DNA of 64,000 nt. It comes from Kordia algicida (lineage in GTDB: Bacteria > Bacteroidota > Bacteroidia > Flavobacteriales > Flavobacteriaceae). Of the stretch, positions 1 through 8,555 are shown piece after piece; position 1 is the first letter of the stretch, and each line of letters opens with the position of its first letter. The stretch lies in NCBI RefSeq assembly GCF_051013375.1, contig NZ_CP142125.1; one strand, written 5' to 3'. The notes below the pieces were generated by a model. That model was not told the origin of the DNA. It ran no database searches and worked only from the letters and a program-made list of their open reading frames with translations. Made by a program: the position numbers and the translations under genes.

Positions 1-1
1 A

Positions 2-478
2 GGACCTTATGGAGAGTTCTTTATCAACGAATCGGATGCAGAAATGCTGTACGTTGGAGGTGGAGCAGGAATGGCGCCAATGCGTTCGCATTTGTACCAC
101 TTATTCAAAACGATCAAGACAGGAAGAAAAGTTACATATTGGTACGGAGGACGTTCTAAGCGTGAGCTATTCTACATTGAGCACTTTAGAGAATTAGAAA
201 GAGATTTTCCAAACTTCAAATTCTACATGGCACTTTCTGAGCCGTTAGAAGAAGATAACTGGAAAGTGAAAAAAGATATCAACGATGAAGAAGGAGACGG
301 TTTTGTAGGATTTATTCACAACTGTGTAATTGACAACTACTTAAACCATCATGAAACTCCAGAAGATATTGAATTATACTTCTGTGGACCACCATTAATG
401 AACCAAGCTGTTCAAAAAATGGGTGAGGATTTTGGAATTCCAGACGAAAACATCCGATTTGATGATTTCGGAGGATAA
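2..478 (+). CDS. nqrF: Na+-translocating NADH:quinone reductase subunit F, C-terminal part
   Basis: This is the C-terminal 158 residues of NqrF; the start lies before the window. NqrF takes electrons from NADH through FAD and a 2Fe-2S cluster and feeds the membrane Nqr pump, which exports Na+. What is visible is the ferredoxin-reductase-like NAD-binding half: a YVGGGAGMAPMRSH nucleotide-binding loop near the left edge, a late FCGPP motif, and the typical ending IRFDDFGG. A strong hairpin terminator follows 22 bases after the stop, so nqrF is probably the last gene of its operon. The nearby apbE gene (3985-5022) encodes the enzyme that attaches FMN to other Nqr subunits, which fits. Identity is close to certain; only the N-terminal ferredoxin domain cannot be checked. 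Confidence 0.95.
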   Translation, partial: GPYGEFFINESDAEMLYVGGGAGMAPMRSHLYHLFKTIKTGRKVTYWYGGRSKRELFYIEHFRELERDFPNFKFYMALSEPLEEDNWKVKKDINDEEGDGFVGFIHNCVIDNYLNHHETPEDIELYFCGPPLMNQAVQKMGEDFGIPDENIRFDDFGG

Positions 479-500
479 AACTCATTTCAATTCAATACAA

Positions 501-533
501 AAAAAGATCGTCACTACTGACGATCTTTTTTTT
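501..533 (+). terminator. Rho-independent terminator after nqrF
   Basis: A 9-bp perfect stem (505-513 with 518-526, AGATCGTCA/TGACGATCT) with a CTAC loop is flanked by an A-run and a T-run. The A/T flanks make it usable in both directions. A hairpin with nearly the same stem sits after the S9 peptidase gene at 3414-3443. Confidence 0.9.
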
Positions 534-567
534 GTATGCTATTTTCATACAGATCTTATAATTGTAC

Positions 568-597
568 TTTGAAAAAGCAATAATCTGCTTATCTTTA
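568..597 (+). promoter_or_regulatory. Bacteroidota promoter of the S9 peptidase gene
   Basis: A TTTG -33 element (568-571) is followed after 18 bp by TATCTTTA (590-597), one mismatch from the Bacteroidota -7 consensus TAnnTTTG. The start codon at 621 lies about 24 bp downstream of the -7 box, giving a short leader. Inferred from consensus only. Confidence 0.5.
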
Positions 598-620
598 TAG
601 CTTACTATTTATAATACAAA

Positions 621-3389
621 ATGATTCAAAAAATACTTTCAGTCATCTTTATTCTTACCATAGGAATAGCCTTTGCACAAAAAAAGCCAATTACCCATGA
701 CGATTACGATTTATGGAAGTCAATGAGTGATGTCAAAGTCTCAAAAAAAGGTAAAATAATCGCTTCAACAATCGTAACGCGTACAGGTCGTGGCGATGGT
801 TATGTTCATATTTACAACACACAAACAAAAGATTCAACACATTATTTTAATGGTAGCGAAACGGCTATCACAGACGATGAGAAATTTGTCATATTCAGAA
901 AAAAAGCTGATTATGTCACAAAAAGGAATGAAAAAAAGAAGAAAGTAAAAGACAAGGACAAGCAAAAAGATGTATTGTATATCTATGATGTAGCTTCAAA
1001 CAAAATCTACGATTCTATTACACGAATAAAATCATACAAACTATCAAAAAGGAATAGCGACTATTTAGTTATTGAAAAATTTAAAAACAAAAAAGACTCG
1101 ATAAAAGGAGACAGTTTGCCAGCATGGAAAAATAACTATGCATTAGTTTACAACCTAAAAACAAAAGGAAAAGATACTATTTTTAATATCAAAGATTTCA
1201 TAATTCCTGAAGAAGGAAACACGTTTTATTACACCACTAAGCATCCAAAAAGAAAGAAAAAAGCCAAAGGAGTTTTTGCATATAATGTAGCTGCTAACTC
1301 AAAAAAAGTAATTGATACTTTACTATACGATTACAAAAAATTAAGAGTAAACAAACAAGGAAATCAACTTGCGTATATTGCTGAAAGAGATTCTGTAAAA
1401 ACAGATTCAGTACCATTCAAATTATTTCTTTACAAAGAAAACAAGCTAAAACTATTAGTTGAAAATGAAGAAAAGCAATTTGGTAAAAATCAAACGCTAA
1501 GTGAAGCAAAACCACCATTCTTCTCAGAAGATGGAAAACGTTTATATTACTATTCAAAAATAAAAAGTCAATACAAAAAAGACACTACCTTACTAGATGA
1601 TGAAATTCCGCAAGTAGATGTTTGGCATTGGAAAGATAAAATAACACAACCTAGACAAAAAGCCACTGAAAAGACTAATAAAGAAGACACAAAGCAGAGG
1701 TACTATGATATTGATAAAGATCGTCACGTACAATTACAAGATGATATAATAGACTTTGTTTATTTATTTGATAAATATGCTTCAAAATATATAGTTGGTA
1801 TAGATAACTCTCCGTATGCAACGCAAACATGGAAATCGCCTTCGGAATATGATTATTATGTAATTGACAGAGAAACTGGGAAAAAACGATTGCTAATAAA
1901 AAAAGCAACCTCACGAGTAGATATTTCATTAGATGGTAAATACGGAATTTACTTTGACAACACTACAAATGATTGGATTTCGTATAATTTAGAAACACTA
2001 GAGCGTTACAACATGACGCAAAATATCAAGGTGAGTTTTGCAAATGAAGATAATGATATTCCAGCCGCAGCGCGTCCGTATAACTCAGGAGGTTATGACA
2101 AAGAAGGAAATATATTATTTTATGATAAATATGATATATGGGCAGTTTCGCCAAATGGAAAAACGAAACCTAAAAATATCACGAAGAAAGGAAGAAGAAA
2201 AAAAATAACATTTCGTACCAGAAGGGTAAGAGACAATTTTTCGTTGGCAAGATACGTAAATGATGAACTGTTACTTGTTGGATTTGATGAAAAAACAAAA
2301 GCACACGGCATCTATCTTTTAGATGACAAAGGGAAATTAACAGAAAAAATTGCACCTAAAAATCATATAATTTATCTACTACAAAAAGCGGAAGAAGGAA
2401 CTGTTGAAGTATTTACCAAAGAAAATTTTAAAACATTTGAAGACCTTCTTGTAACAACGGACAACTTTAATACATACGATAAAATCACTGACGTTAATCC
2501 GCATGAAAAAAACTTTAAATGGGGAACTGCTGAATTGGTTTCTTGGAAAGCATACGATGGTACAAAACTAAAAGGAATTGTACATAAACCAGAAAATTTT
2601 GATCCTTCCAAAAAGTATCCAATGATTGTATATTTCTATGAAAGAAGCTCTGACGGACTTCACAATCATTACTCGCCACAACCTAGTGCATCTACTGTAA
2701 ACAAAATTTATGCTGTAAGCAATGATTATATTGTTTTCACACCAGATATTGTATACAAAACAGGGCAGCCAGGAGACGACGCATACAATTGTGTAATTTC
2801 GGGTGTAGAAATGATGGAAAAGAAAGGATACATTGATAGCAATCGTATGGCGTTGCAAGGTCAAAGTTGGGGTGGATATCAAGTAGCATATCTCATTACC
2901 AAAACAAATAAATTCAAGGCGGCAATGGCAGGAGCACCTGTGAGTAACATGACATCTGCATATGGCGGAATTCGTTGGGGAAGCGGTTACAGCAGAATGT
3001 TTCAATATGAAAAAACACAAAGTCGTATTGGTAAAAACTTATGGGATGGTTTTGATTTATACGTAAAAAACTCACCATTATTCAGTTTGCCAAATGTAGA
3101 AACACCATTGCTTATCATGCACAATGACAACGATGGCGCAGTTCCATACTATCAAGGAATTGAATTATTTATGGGAATGCGTAGACTGCAAAAACCTGTT
3201 TGGATGTTAGTATACAACAACGAAGCACACAACTTACGTAAAGTGAAAAATAAACAAGATTTATCTATCAGAATGATGCAGTTTTTCGATCACTACTTAA
3301 AAGATGCGCCACCGCCAGTATGGATGACCAAAGGAATTCCAAGGAGAGAAAAAGGAATCAACTTTGGGTATGATCTCGATAAAGAATAA
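621..3389 (+). CDS. Exported S9 family (prolyl oligopeptidase) serine peptidase
   Basis: A 922-residue peptidase expected to cleave short peptides, often after proline, in the periplasm or at the surface. A signal peptide (about residues 1-19, ending IAFAQ) is followed by a long, Lys-rich beta-propeller-like region (about 30-630) and a C-terminal alpha/beta-hydrolase domain. The catalytic triad can be read: Ser749 in GQSWGGY, Asp838 in HNDNDGAVP, and His870 in NEAHN. Length fits the longer Bacteroidota S9 peptidases. The start is ATG behind a good promoter, and terminators lie on both sides, so the gene is monocistronic. The exact substrate preference (dipeptidyl peptidase or acylaminoacyl peptidase type) cannot be told from sequence. 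Confidence 0.93.
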   Translation: MIQKILSVIFILTIGIAFAQKKPITHDDYDLWKSMSDVKVSKKGKIIASTIVTRTGRGDGYVHIYNTQTKDSTHYFNGSETAITDDEKFVIFRKKADYVTKRNEKKKKVKDKDKQKDVLYIYDVASNKIYDSITRIKSYKLSKRNSDYLVIEKFKNKKDSIKGDSLPAWKNNYALVYNLKTKGKDTIFNIKDFIIPEEGNTFYYTTKHPKRKKKAKGVFAYNVAANSKKVIDTLLYDYKKLRVNKQGNQLAYIAERDSVKTDSVPFKLFLYKENKLKLLVENEEKQFGKNQTLSEAKPPFFSEDGKRLYYYSKIKSQYKKDTTLLDDEIPQVDVWHWKDKITQPRQKATEKTNKEDTKQRYYDIDKDRHVQLQDDIIDFVYLFDKYASKYIVGIDNSPYATQTWKSPSEYDYYVIDRETGKKRLLIKKATSRVDISLDGKYGIYFDNTTNDWISYNLETLERYNMTQNIKVSFANEDNDIPAAARPYNSGGYDKEGNILFYDKYDIWAVSPNGKTKPKNITKKGRRKKITFRTRRVRDNFSLARYVNDELLLVGFDEKTKAHGIYLLDDKGKLTEKIAPKNHIIYLLQKAEEGTVEVFTKENFKTFEDLLVTTDNFNTYDKITDVNPHEKNFKWGTAELVSWKAYDGTKLKGIVHKPENFDPSKKYPMIVYFYERSSDGLHNHYSPQPSASTVNKIYAVSNDYIVFTPDIVYKTGQPGDDAYNCVISGVEMMEKKGYIDSNRMALQGQSWGGYQVAYLITKTNKFKAAMAGAPVSNMTSAYGGIRWGSGYSRMFQYEKTQSRIGKNLWDGFDLYVKNSPLFSLPNVETPLLIMHNDNDGAVPYYQGIELFMGMRRLQKPVWMLVYNNEAHNLRKVKNKQDLSIRMMQFFDHYLKDAPPPVWMTKGIPRREKGINFGYDLDKE

Positions 3390-3413
3390 AATCAATACTA
3401 CTTTAAAATATAG

Positions 3414-3443
3414 AAAAGATCGTCTGTAATGACGATCTTTTTT
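3414..3443 (+). terminator. Rho-independent terminator after the S9 peptidase
   Basis: The stem AAAAGATCGTC (3414-3424) pairs with GACGATCTTTT across a TGTAAT loop and is followed by more T. The stem sequence matches that of the nqrF terminator at 501-533. Confidence 0.88.
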
Positions 3444-3619
3444 ATACTCTAAAAAAAGTAATACAATACCAAATCAGCTTAAATTACAGTATCTTTGCAA
3501 TAAGGTATTTTGTAGATGAAAATTGTATTTCGTCGAGATTTATCACAAAAAAGAAAAAAATAATAAGCACTATCAATAAACCAATACTTTCGTAATGTGT
3601 TGGAATATAATTTCTAACG

Positions 3620-3982
3620 ATGGAGAAGCTGACAAAACAAGAGTTGCATAATCTTGCGATGAATATCGTAGGAAAAGAATTGGAGGACAAAGGATATGAA
3701 TTTCTGGCAGTAAATAGCAAACTAAACAAACATCCACAATTTGTTTGTATAGACAAGAACAACAAAAAGAAATTTGTACTTGTAAAAGCCGTTGCCTATC
3801 CTGAAGATCCAAAAGAATATGATGCCATATGGATGGAAACATTCAAAAAGCACGTAGAAAAGTTTGAAGCAGAACTCTATTTTGCTGGCGTCGGACTCGG
3901 AAATGCAGACAATCCACTCGAAGAAGTACTAAAAAACCAACCGTACATACTAGACTATGATGGTTTAATACAAATTACATAA
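3620..3982 (+). CDS. Conserved protein coupled to apbE (possible Nqr-associated factor)
   Basis: A 120-residue soluble protein with no signal peptide or membrane segment, rich in Lys and Glu. I recognise it only as a flavobacterial conserved protein encoded beside apbE and near nqr genes. As I recall, such proteins are sometimes labelled as an Nqr F subunit in databases, but nothing here resembles real NqrF: there is no ferredoxin motif and no FAD or NAD site. Its stop lies two bases before the apbE ATG, so the two are surely co-transcribed. A compact alpha/beta fold is likely from the alternating hydrophobic pattern in FVCIDKNNKKKFVLVKAV. A role in Nqr assembly or flavinylation is an inference from position alone. 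Confidence 0.8.
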   Translation: MEKLTKQELHNLAMNIVGKELEDKGYEFLAVNSKLNKHPQFVCIDKNNKKKFVLVKAVAYPEDPKEYDAIWMETFKKHVEKFEAELYFAGVGLGNADNPLEEVLKNQPYILDYDGLIQIT

Positions 3983-3984
3983 TA

Positions 3985-5022
3985 ATGAAAGCAGTTACAT
4001 TACCCCTATACATATGTATAGCTTTTTTACTCACATCTTGTGTCGAAAAACCTAAAGATGTCATGATGCATACCAATACAGGTTATGCTTTAGGAACTAC
4101 ATATTCGATAAAATATGAAGTCCAAAATGAAAAGGAAGACTACAAAAATGACATAGAAAACGTATTTCACGAAGTCAATCAATCCATGTCTGCATACATA
4201 CCAACATCTGATATTTCTAGAATCAACAGAGGAGAAACTGATGTCATTATTGATGATTATTTTAGAACGGTATATGACTTTTCTCGAGAAGTATATGAAA
4301 AAACAGAAGGTTACTTTGACCCAAGTGTAGGCGCTTTGGTAAATGCATGGGGATTTGGTCCAGAGAAACCAATCAATAATCTTACAAAAAAACAAGTAGA
4401 CAGCATCATGGCGTTTACAGGTTTTAATAAAGTTAAAATTTCAAAAGAAGGGAAAGTGTACAAAGAACATCCTTCGCTTACATTTGACTTTAATTCGCTT
4501 GGAAAAGGATATGCCATTGATCTTATTGGTAAAATGTTTGATAAAAAAGGAATCAAAAACTACATCATTGAAGTTGGTGGAGAAATCTTAACCAAAGGGA
4601 AAAATACCCAAAAAGTAAAAAAATGGATGGTTGCCATCGACAGTCCTGTGCAAGATGGAAATGAACGGCAATATATAGAAGTAATCAGGCTTGAAAACAA
4701 AGCGATGGCAACTTCTGGAAACTACCGAAAATTTAGAGTCGATCCAGAAACAGGCGATCATTACGTGCATATTCTCAATGCAAAAACAGGATACCCAATG
4801 AAAAACAACGTATTGAGTGTTTCTGTCGTAGCAGATAATTGTATGAAAGCAGACGCATACGCAACGGCTTTTATGGTAATGCCATACGAAAAAACAAAGC
4901 AGCTCCTTAGCGAATTAAAAGACGTTGATGCATACATTGTAAGTAGAGATCAATACGGAAACATTCAAAAGTACACGACCAACGGTTTTCAAGAATTAAT
5001 CGTAAAATCCCCTCAAGAATAA
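3985..5022 (+). CDS. apbE: FAD:protein FMN transferase (ApbE), lipoprotein
   Basis: ApbE moves FMN from FAD onto a threonine of target proteins such as NqrB and NqrC, and acts on the outer face of the inner membrane. The 345-residue product has a lipobox LLTSC with Cys19 as the expected lipidation site. Family motifs are in order: SLGKGYAIDL (171-180), EVGGE (196-200), MATSGNYR (241-248), His262 with NAKTGYP (265-271), and ADAYATA (289-295), whose Asp290 and Thr294 are the expected Mg2+ ligands. Length is normal for the family. Following the 120-residue gene by two bases and lying near nqrF, it is very likely the maturation enzyme of the sodium pump. Confidence 0.95.
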   Translation: MKAVTLPLYICIAFLLTSCVEKPKDVMMHTNTGYALGTTYSIKYEVQNEKEDYKNDIENVFHEVNQSMSAYIPTSDISRINRGETDVIIDDYFRTVYDFSREVYEKTEGYFDPSVGALVNAWGFGPEKPINNLTKKQVDSIMAFTGFNKVKISKEGKVYKEHPSLTFDFNSLGKGYAIDLIGKMFDKKGIKNYIIEVGGEILTKGKNTQKVKKWMVAIDSPVQDGNERQYIEVIRLENKAMATSGNYRKFRVDPETGDHYVHILNAKTGYPMKNNVLSVSVVADNCMKADAYATAFMVMPYEKTKQLLSELKDVDAYIVSRDQYGNIQKYTTNGFQELIVKSPQE

Positions 5023-5165
5023 TTAAGTAGGATAGTTTTAATGTACTGATTGTCTAATTTTAAAATAATGTTAAATAAGGTTTTAGAATACATTTAGTGT
5101 GGTTTAAAAATATAGAATATACTTTTAAATGACGTAATTTTAGGTACAAACTTAAAATAAAGGTC

Positions 5166-5429
5166 ATGAAAAAAAAGAACTTAAAAACCAACGGATTAAA
5201 ATTAAACAAAAGAGCAATCTCAAACTTAAAATTAGGAACACTCACTGGTGGTGGAACAAACTCCTGTTTTCAGTATGCTGATACAAGATGTGCGGTAACG
5301 ATAGGATGTAATTATACAGATACCTGTCCGCCAACAAATGGTTGTCCACCTCAAACAAATGGTTGTCCGCCTCAAACAGATGGTTGTCCTTTCATTTCAC
5401 AATCTTGTCCTGTAAACGGAATCTGCTAA
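5166..5429 (+). CDS. GG-leader RiPP-like precursor peptide, Cys-rich core
   Basis: An 87-residue peptide with a two-part layout. Residues 1-30 form a Lys/Leu-rich leader with the LKLNKRAISNL motif, ending in TGGG, as in Bacteroidota GG-leader (class I lanthipeptide-like) precursors. Residues 31-87 form a core with nine cysteines at 34, 42, 48, 54, 60, 67, 74, 81 and 87. From Cys54 on they recur every six or seven residues in units such as CPPTNG, CPPQTNG and CPPQTDG. The core is rich in Thr and Ser, as needed for thioether or disulfide-type products. TAATTTTA at 5135-5142 is a possible -7 box; a strong terminator follows. No modifying enzyme is encoded next to it. A smaller relative with the same leader lies at 20322-20498. 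The precursor class is inferred from the leader; the product is unknown. Confidence 0.8.
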   Translation: MKKKNLKTNGLKLNKRAISNLKLGTLTGGGTNSCFQYADTRCAVTIGCNYTDTCPPTNGCPPQTNGCPPQTDGCPFISQSCPVNGIC

Positions 5430-5453
5430 AAAAAACAATCGCAAATACATTAC

Positions 5454-5492
5454 AAAACGATCATTAAAAGCAATTTTAATGATCGTTTTTTA
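5454..5492 (+). terminator. Strong hairpin terminator after the Cys-rich peptide gene
   Basis: A perfect 16-bp stem (5454-5469 with 5474-5489) closes on a GCAA tetraloop and runs into a T-tract. It isolates the peptide gene from the sensor kinase downstream. Confidence 0.93.
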
Positions 5493-5524
5493 TATCAAAT
5501 TCAAAAATTAAACTACGTACACCA

Positions 5525-5595
5525 TATTTTGAGAAACTCAAAAACAACTTTCAACAAAAAATAAAATAAATCCGTCATATAAAATTGTAGTTTTG
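5525..5595 (+). promoter_or_regulatory. LytTR-type operator and -7 box of the sensor/regulator operon
   Basis: Two imperfect 9-bp direct repeats (TATTTTGAG at 5525-5533, AACTTTCAA at 5546-5554) flank a spacer starting AAACTCAAA, period 21 bp. A perfect -7 box TAGTTTTG follows at 5588-5595. There is no TTTG at -33, so activator dependence is likely. The same layout occurs at 9382-9451 and 13705-13775, which suggests autoregulation by the LytTR protein encoded at 8555-9307. Confidence 0.65.
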
Positions 5596-5615
5596 GAAGT
5601 TATAACTCGATACAA

Positions 5616-8555
5616 TTGGTAAAAAAATTACACTGTTTATTAGTATTACTTGCCTTCTGTGCTGTGTACGGACAACATCCAATCTACACGCAGTTTTCAG
5701 AAAAAGACGATCTTCCCGATATTGAATTTTACAATATGACGGAAGATAGTAAAGGATTTATTTGGCTTGCCGCCGATAAAGGATTTTATCGTTACGACGG
5801 AAATCAATTCAAACTCTACACCAACAAAGAAAAACGCGGATTTTCAGTTTTTGAACCCAAAGAAGATCACATAGGACGCGTTTGGTGCTGCAATATCTCA
5901 GGACAATATTTTTATGCAGAAGATGATAAACTAACGATGTTTATTGACTTAAGTCAAGAAATTCGTTGGCAACTCGGAAGCTTTCTGGTTACCAAAAAAC
6001 ATCTATTAGTATTTGCATCTCAAGTAGTTTATAAAATATCTTTAGAAACAAAAAAAATAGAACAACGCATAAAACTTACGGATGGTTTACTAGGAAATCC
6101 ATATCAATACGAAGATGAAATATTCATCACAACAAACAATAGTATTTTGGTTTTAGATTTAGAATTAAATATTCTTAAAAAAATTACCTCAGAAGCCATT
6201 CATAATGATTTAGAAAACAGAAGTCTTGGACGAACAATCATAAACGGATACAAAGGAAAAACCTATCTAAAATTTACGGATCAAAAAAACGAATCAAACC
6301 TGTATTTATTTGACGTAAACACTGGGCAATATGACAAAGTAGAACTTGAAGAAGAATTGCGTAAAAGTCATTTGGTAACCTTCGATTTTTACAATGACGA
6401 AATGTTACTGTCTACGTCTACAGGACTTTGGCTGTACACGGTGCAACCTGATGGGAAAATTGTATACAAAAATAAATATTTTGATAATGAATACGCTTCT
6501 AGAGTTATTGTAGATAAAAGTGAAAACTATTGGTTAACAACGCTGCGAAATGGAGTATTTGTAATTCCAAACATAAACAATTACAGTTTTGACTTCCCAA
6601 AAGAAATTAAAGACATCAAATGCATTGAAAAAATAAACGAAACAACCTTCTTCTTTGGTTCTGCCAACGGAAAAGCAGGGTTTTACAAAATGAAAACCAA
6701 TTCCATTGAGTGGATTCCATTAAAAGACAAAACAGCAGTTACAGCCGCTCTTTATGATAAAAATGAGCAAATTCTATACATCAGTCAGCAAAACAGTGCG
6801 GTCATCTATGATTTACAAACAAAAACGCATACACAAAATGCAGTTTTTATAAACAGTCGTAGCATCTCTTACCTAAAGAAAAACACCTTTTTCTTTACCA
6901 ACTATCGCGGCGCTATCAAAATAAATAATGGCAAAGAAGTATCACGAATTGGAACTTTACGTGCATATTTGGGCTTTCACGACACGATCTCCAAAAAAAG
7001 TTATGTCTCTTACGTTGATGATTTGATAAAATATGATATCGATTTCAACGAAAAAAAAATTCGCTACAAAGGAAAACGAATCAACGCAACGGGAATTACA
7101 AAAACAGCCAACGGAATTGTGTGGGTTTCTACCTTTAAAGATGGGATTTACGGAATAAAAAATGATAGCATTATTGCAAACTATACAGAAGAAAACGGTT
7201 TAATTTCCAACTCAACTCACAAAATAAAAGGAGACAATAACGAACTTTGGATCGTGACCAACAAAGGAATTCAGTTGTTTGACATAGAAACGGAAACCTT
7301 TAAAACACTAACAAAAAGAGATGGAATCAGTACGTATCTTATCAGTGGAATAATTCCGTTTAAAAACAATGTGGTTTTTGCCACAAACAATGGCGTATTT
7401 TCAATTGATCGTAAAACGGTATTTAACAAAACAGTAAAACCAGAAATTTACTTTACGGGAATTCAAATCAACGAAAAAGATACTTTACTTCAAGACAAAT
7501 ATGAATTGCCACACTATCAAAATGCAATAAAAATAAGCTTCAATTCCAACGGTTTTCGATCAAAAGAGCACATTCGCTATTACAGTCGCTTACTAGGTTT
7601 TAATGATGATTGGATTGCGGTTGATGAAGGTATCGATTTTGTAAAATACAACAGTTTGCCTGTCGGAAACTACACGTTTCAAGTAAAAGCAGCTTCTAGC
7701 TCTTTGGCAGGTGAATCTGAAATTACTGCTATTAAAATTGCCATAAAAAGTCCGTTTTGGAAACGCACTTGGTTTATAACAAGTATGGTAATTGCTAGTT
7801 TACTTCTTGTAATCTTTTACTATAAAAACATTCTTAAAAAACGTGAAAAACAGAAAAATAAAGAATTTGAAAAGTTGGAGCAAGAACGCGAATTGGTCTT
7901 TTTAAAACTAGAAAACTTGCGTTCGCAAATGAATCCGCACTTTATCTTCAATGCGTTAAATTCGATTCAGGAATACATCATTCTCAACAAAAAAAATCTG
8001 GCAAGTGATTATTTGGGAAAATTTGCCGATTTAATTCGCACCTATCTCAATCACAGTAACAAAGGAGTTATTTCTTTACAAGATGAAATAGATTGTTTGG
8101 AAATGTACTTAGAACTAGAAAAACTTCGTTTTGAAGACAAGCTCAACTATAGCATAAAAATTGACAATGAAGTTGATTCGGAAGCGATTTCCATTCCTAC
8201 GATGCTCATTCAGCCATATGTTGAAAATGCACTAAAACACGGATTATTACACAAAAAAGATAACAGGGAACTGAGTATTACTCTTGAAACTTCTCAAGAA
8301 AACGACACCATTACTTGTACCATTGAAGACAATGGTATTGGGCGAGAAAAAGCATTGGCAATCAAACAAAAGAAAGACAAAATGCACCAATCTTTTGGAA
8401 CGCAAGCAACACAAGATCGCTTGGATTTGCTCAACTACGGAAAAGAAAAACAAATAGGCGTTTCCATTGAAGACTTACACGATCACACAACGCAACAAGC
8501 CAACGGAACAAAAGTGATTATCACCATTCCAATTACCAAAATAAAAAACAACTAA
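5616..8555 (+). CDS. Beta-propeller sensor histidine kinase, LytS-type
   Basis: A 979-residue inner-membrane sensor. A signal peptide ends near residue 19. Residues 20-640 look like repeated propeller blades of the Reg_prop type (for example GFIWLAADKGFYRYDG), followed by a Y_Y_Y-like beta-sandwich at about 650-720, a membrane helix at about 725-745, a coiled coil, and a His_kinase/HATPase module. The phosphoacceptor is His775 in MNPHFIFNALNSI, the N-box is around PYVENALKHG (867-876), and the G-box is EDNGIGRE near 902. The start is a TTG: no ATG would keep the signal peptide, and the -7 box at 5588 places transcription just upstream. It overlaps the response regulator by one base (TAATG), so they form a pair. 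Such propeller sensors in Bacteroidota often detect glycans; the ligand here is unknown. Confidence 0.92.
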   Translation: MVKKLHCLLVLLAFCAVYGQHPIYTQFSEKDDLPDIEFYNMTEDSKGFIWLAADKGFYRYDGNQFKLYTNKEKRGFSVFEPKEDHIGRVWCCNISGQYFYAEDDKLTMFIDLSQEIRWQLGSFLVTKKHLLVFASQVVYKISLETKKIEQRIKLTDGLLGNPYQYEDEIFITTNNSILVLDLELNILKKITSEAIHNDLENRSLGRTIINGYKGKTYLKFTDQKNESNLYLFDVNTGQYDKVELEEELRKSHLVTFDFYNDEMLLSTSTGLWLYTVQPDGKIVYKNKYFDNEYASRVIVDKSENYWLTTLRNGVFVIPNINNYSFDFPKEIKDIKCIEKINETTFFFGSANGKAGFYKMKTNSIEWIPLKDKTAVTAALYDKNEQILYISQQNSAVIYDLQTKTHTQNAVFINSRSISYLKKNTFFFTNYRGAIKINNGKEVSRIGTLRAYLGFHDTISKKSYVSYVDDLIKYDIDFNEKKIRYKGKRINATGITKTANGIVWVSTFKDGIYGIKNDSIIANYTEENGLISNSTHKIKGDNNELWIVTNKGIQLFDIETETFKTLTKRDGISTYLISGIIPFKNNVVFATNNGVFSIDRKTVFNKTVKPEIYFTGIQINEKDTLLQDKYELPHYQNAIKISFNSNGFRSKEHIRYYSRLLGFNDDWIAVDEGIDFVKYNSLPVGNYTFQVKAASSSLAGESEITAIKIAIKSPFWKRTWFITSMVIASLLLVIFYYKNILKKREKQKNKEFEKLEQERELVFLKLENLRSQMNPHFIFNALNSIQEYIILNKKNLASDYLGKFADLIRTYLNHSNKGVISLQDEIDCLEMYLELEKLRFEDKLNYSIKIDNEVDSEAISIPTMLIQPYVENALKHGLLHKKDNRELSITLETSQENDTITCTIEDNGIGREKALAIKQKKDKMHQSFGTQATQDRLDLLNYGKEKQIGVSIEDLHDHTTQQANGTKVIITIPITKIKNN

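Noticed and set aside
2568..3020. A 150-residue minus-strand frame within the S9 peptidase gene
   Set aside because: It is fully inside a strong coding gene in the opposite strand, has no ribosome binding or promoter, and an improbable Cys/His-rich composition from antisense codons.
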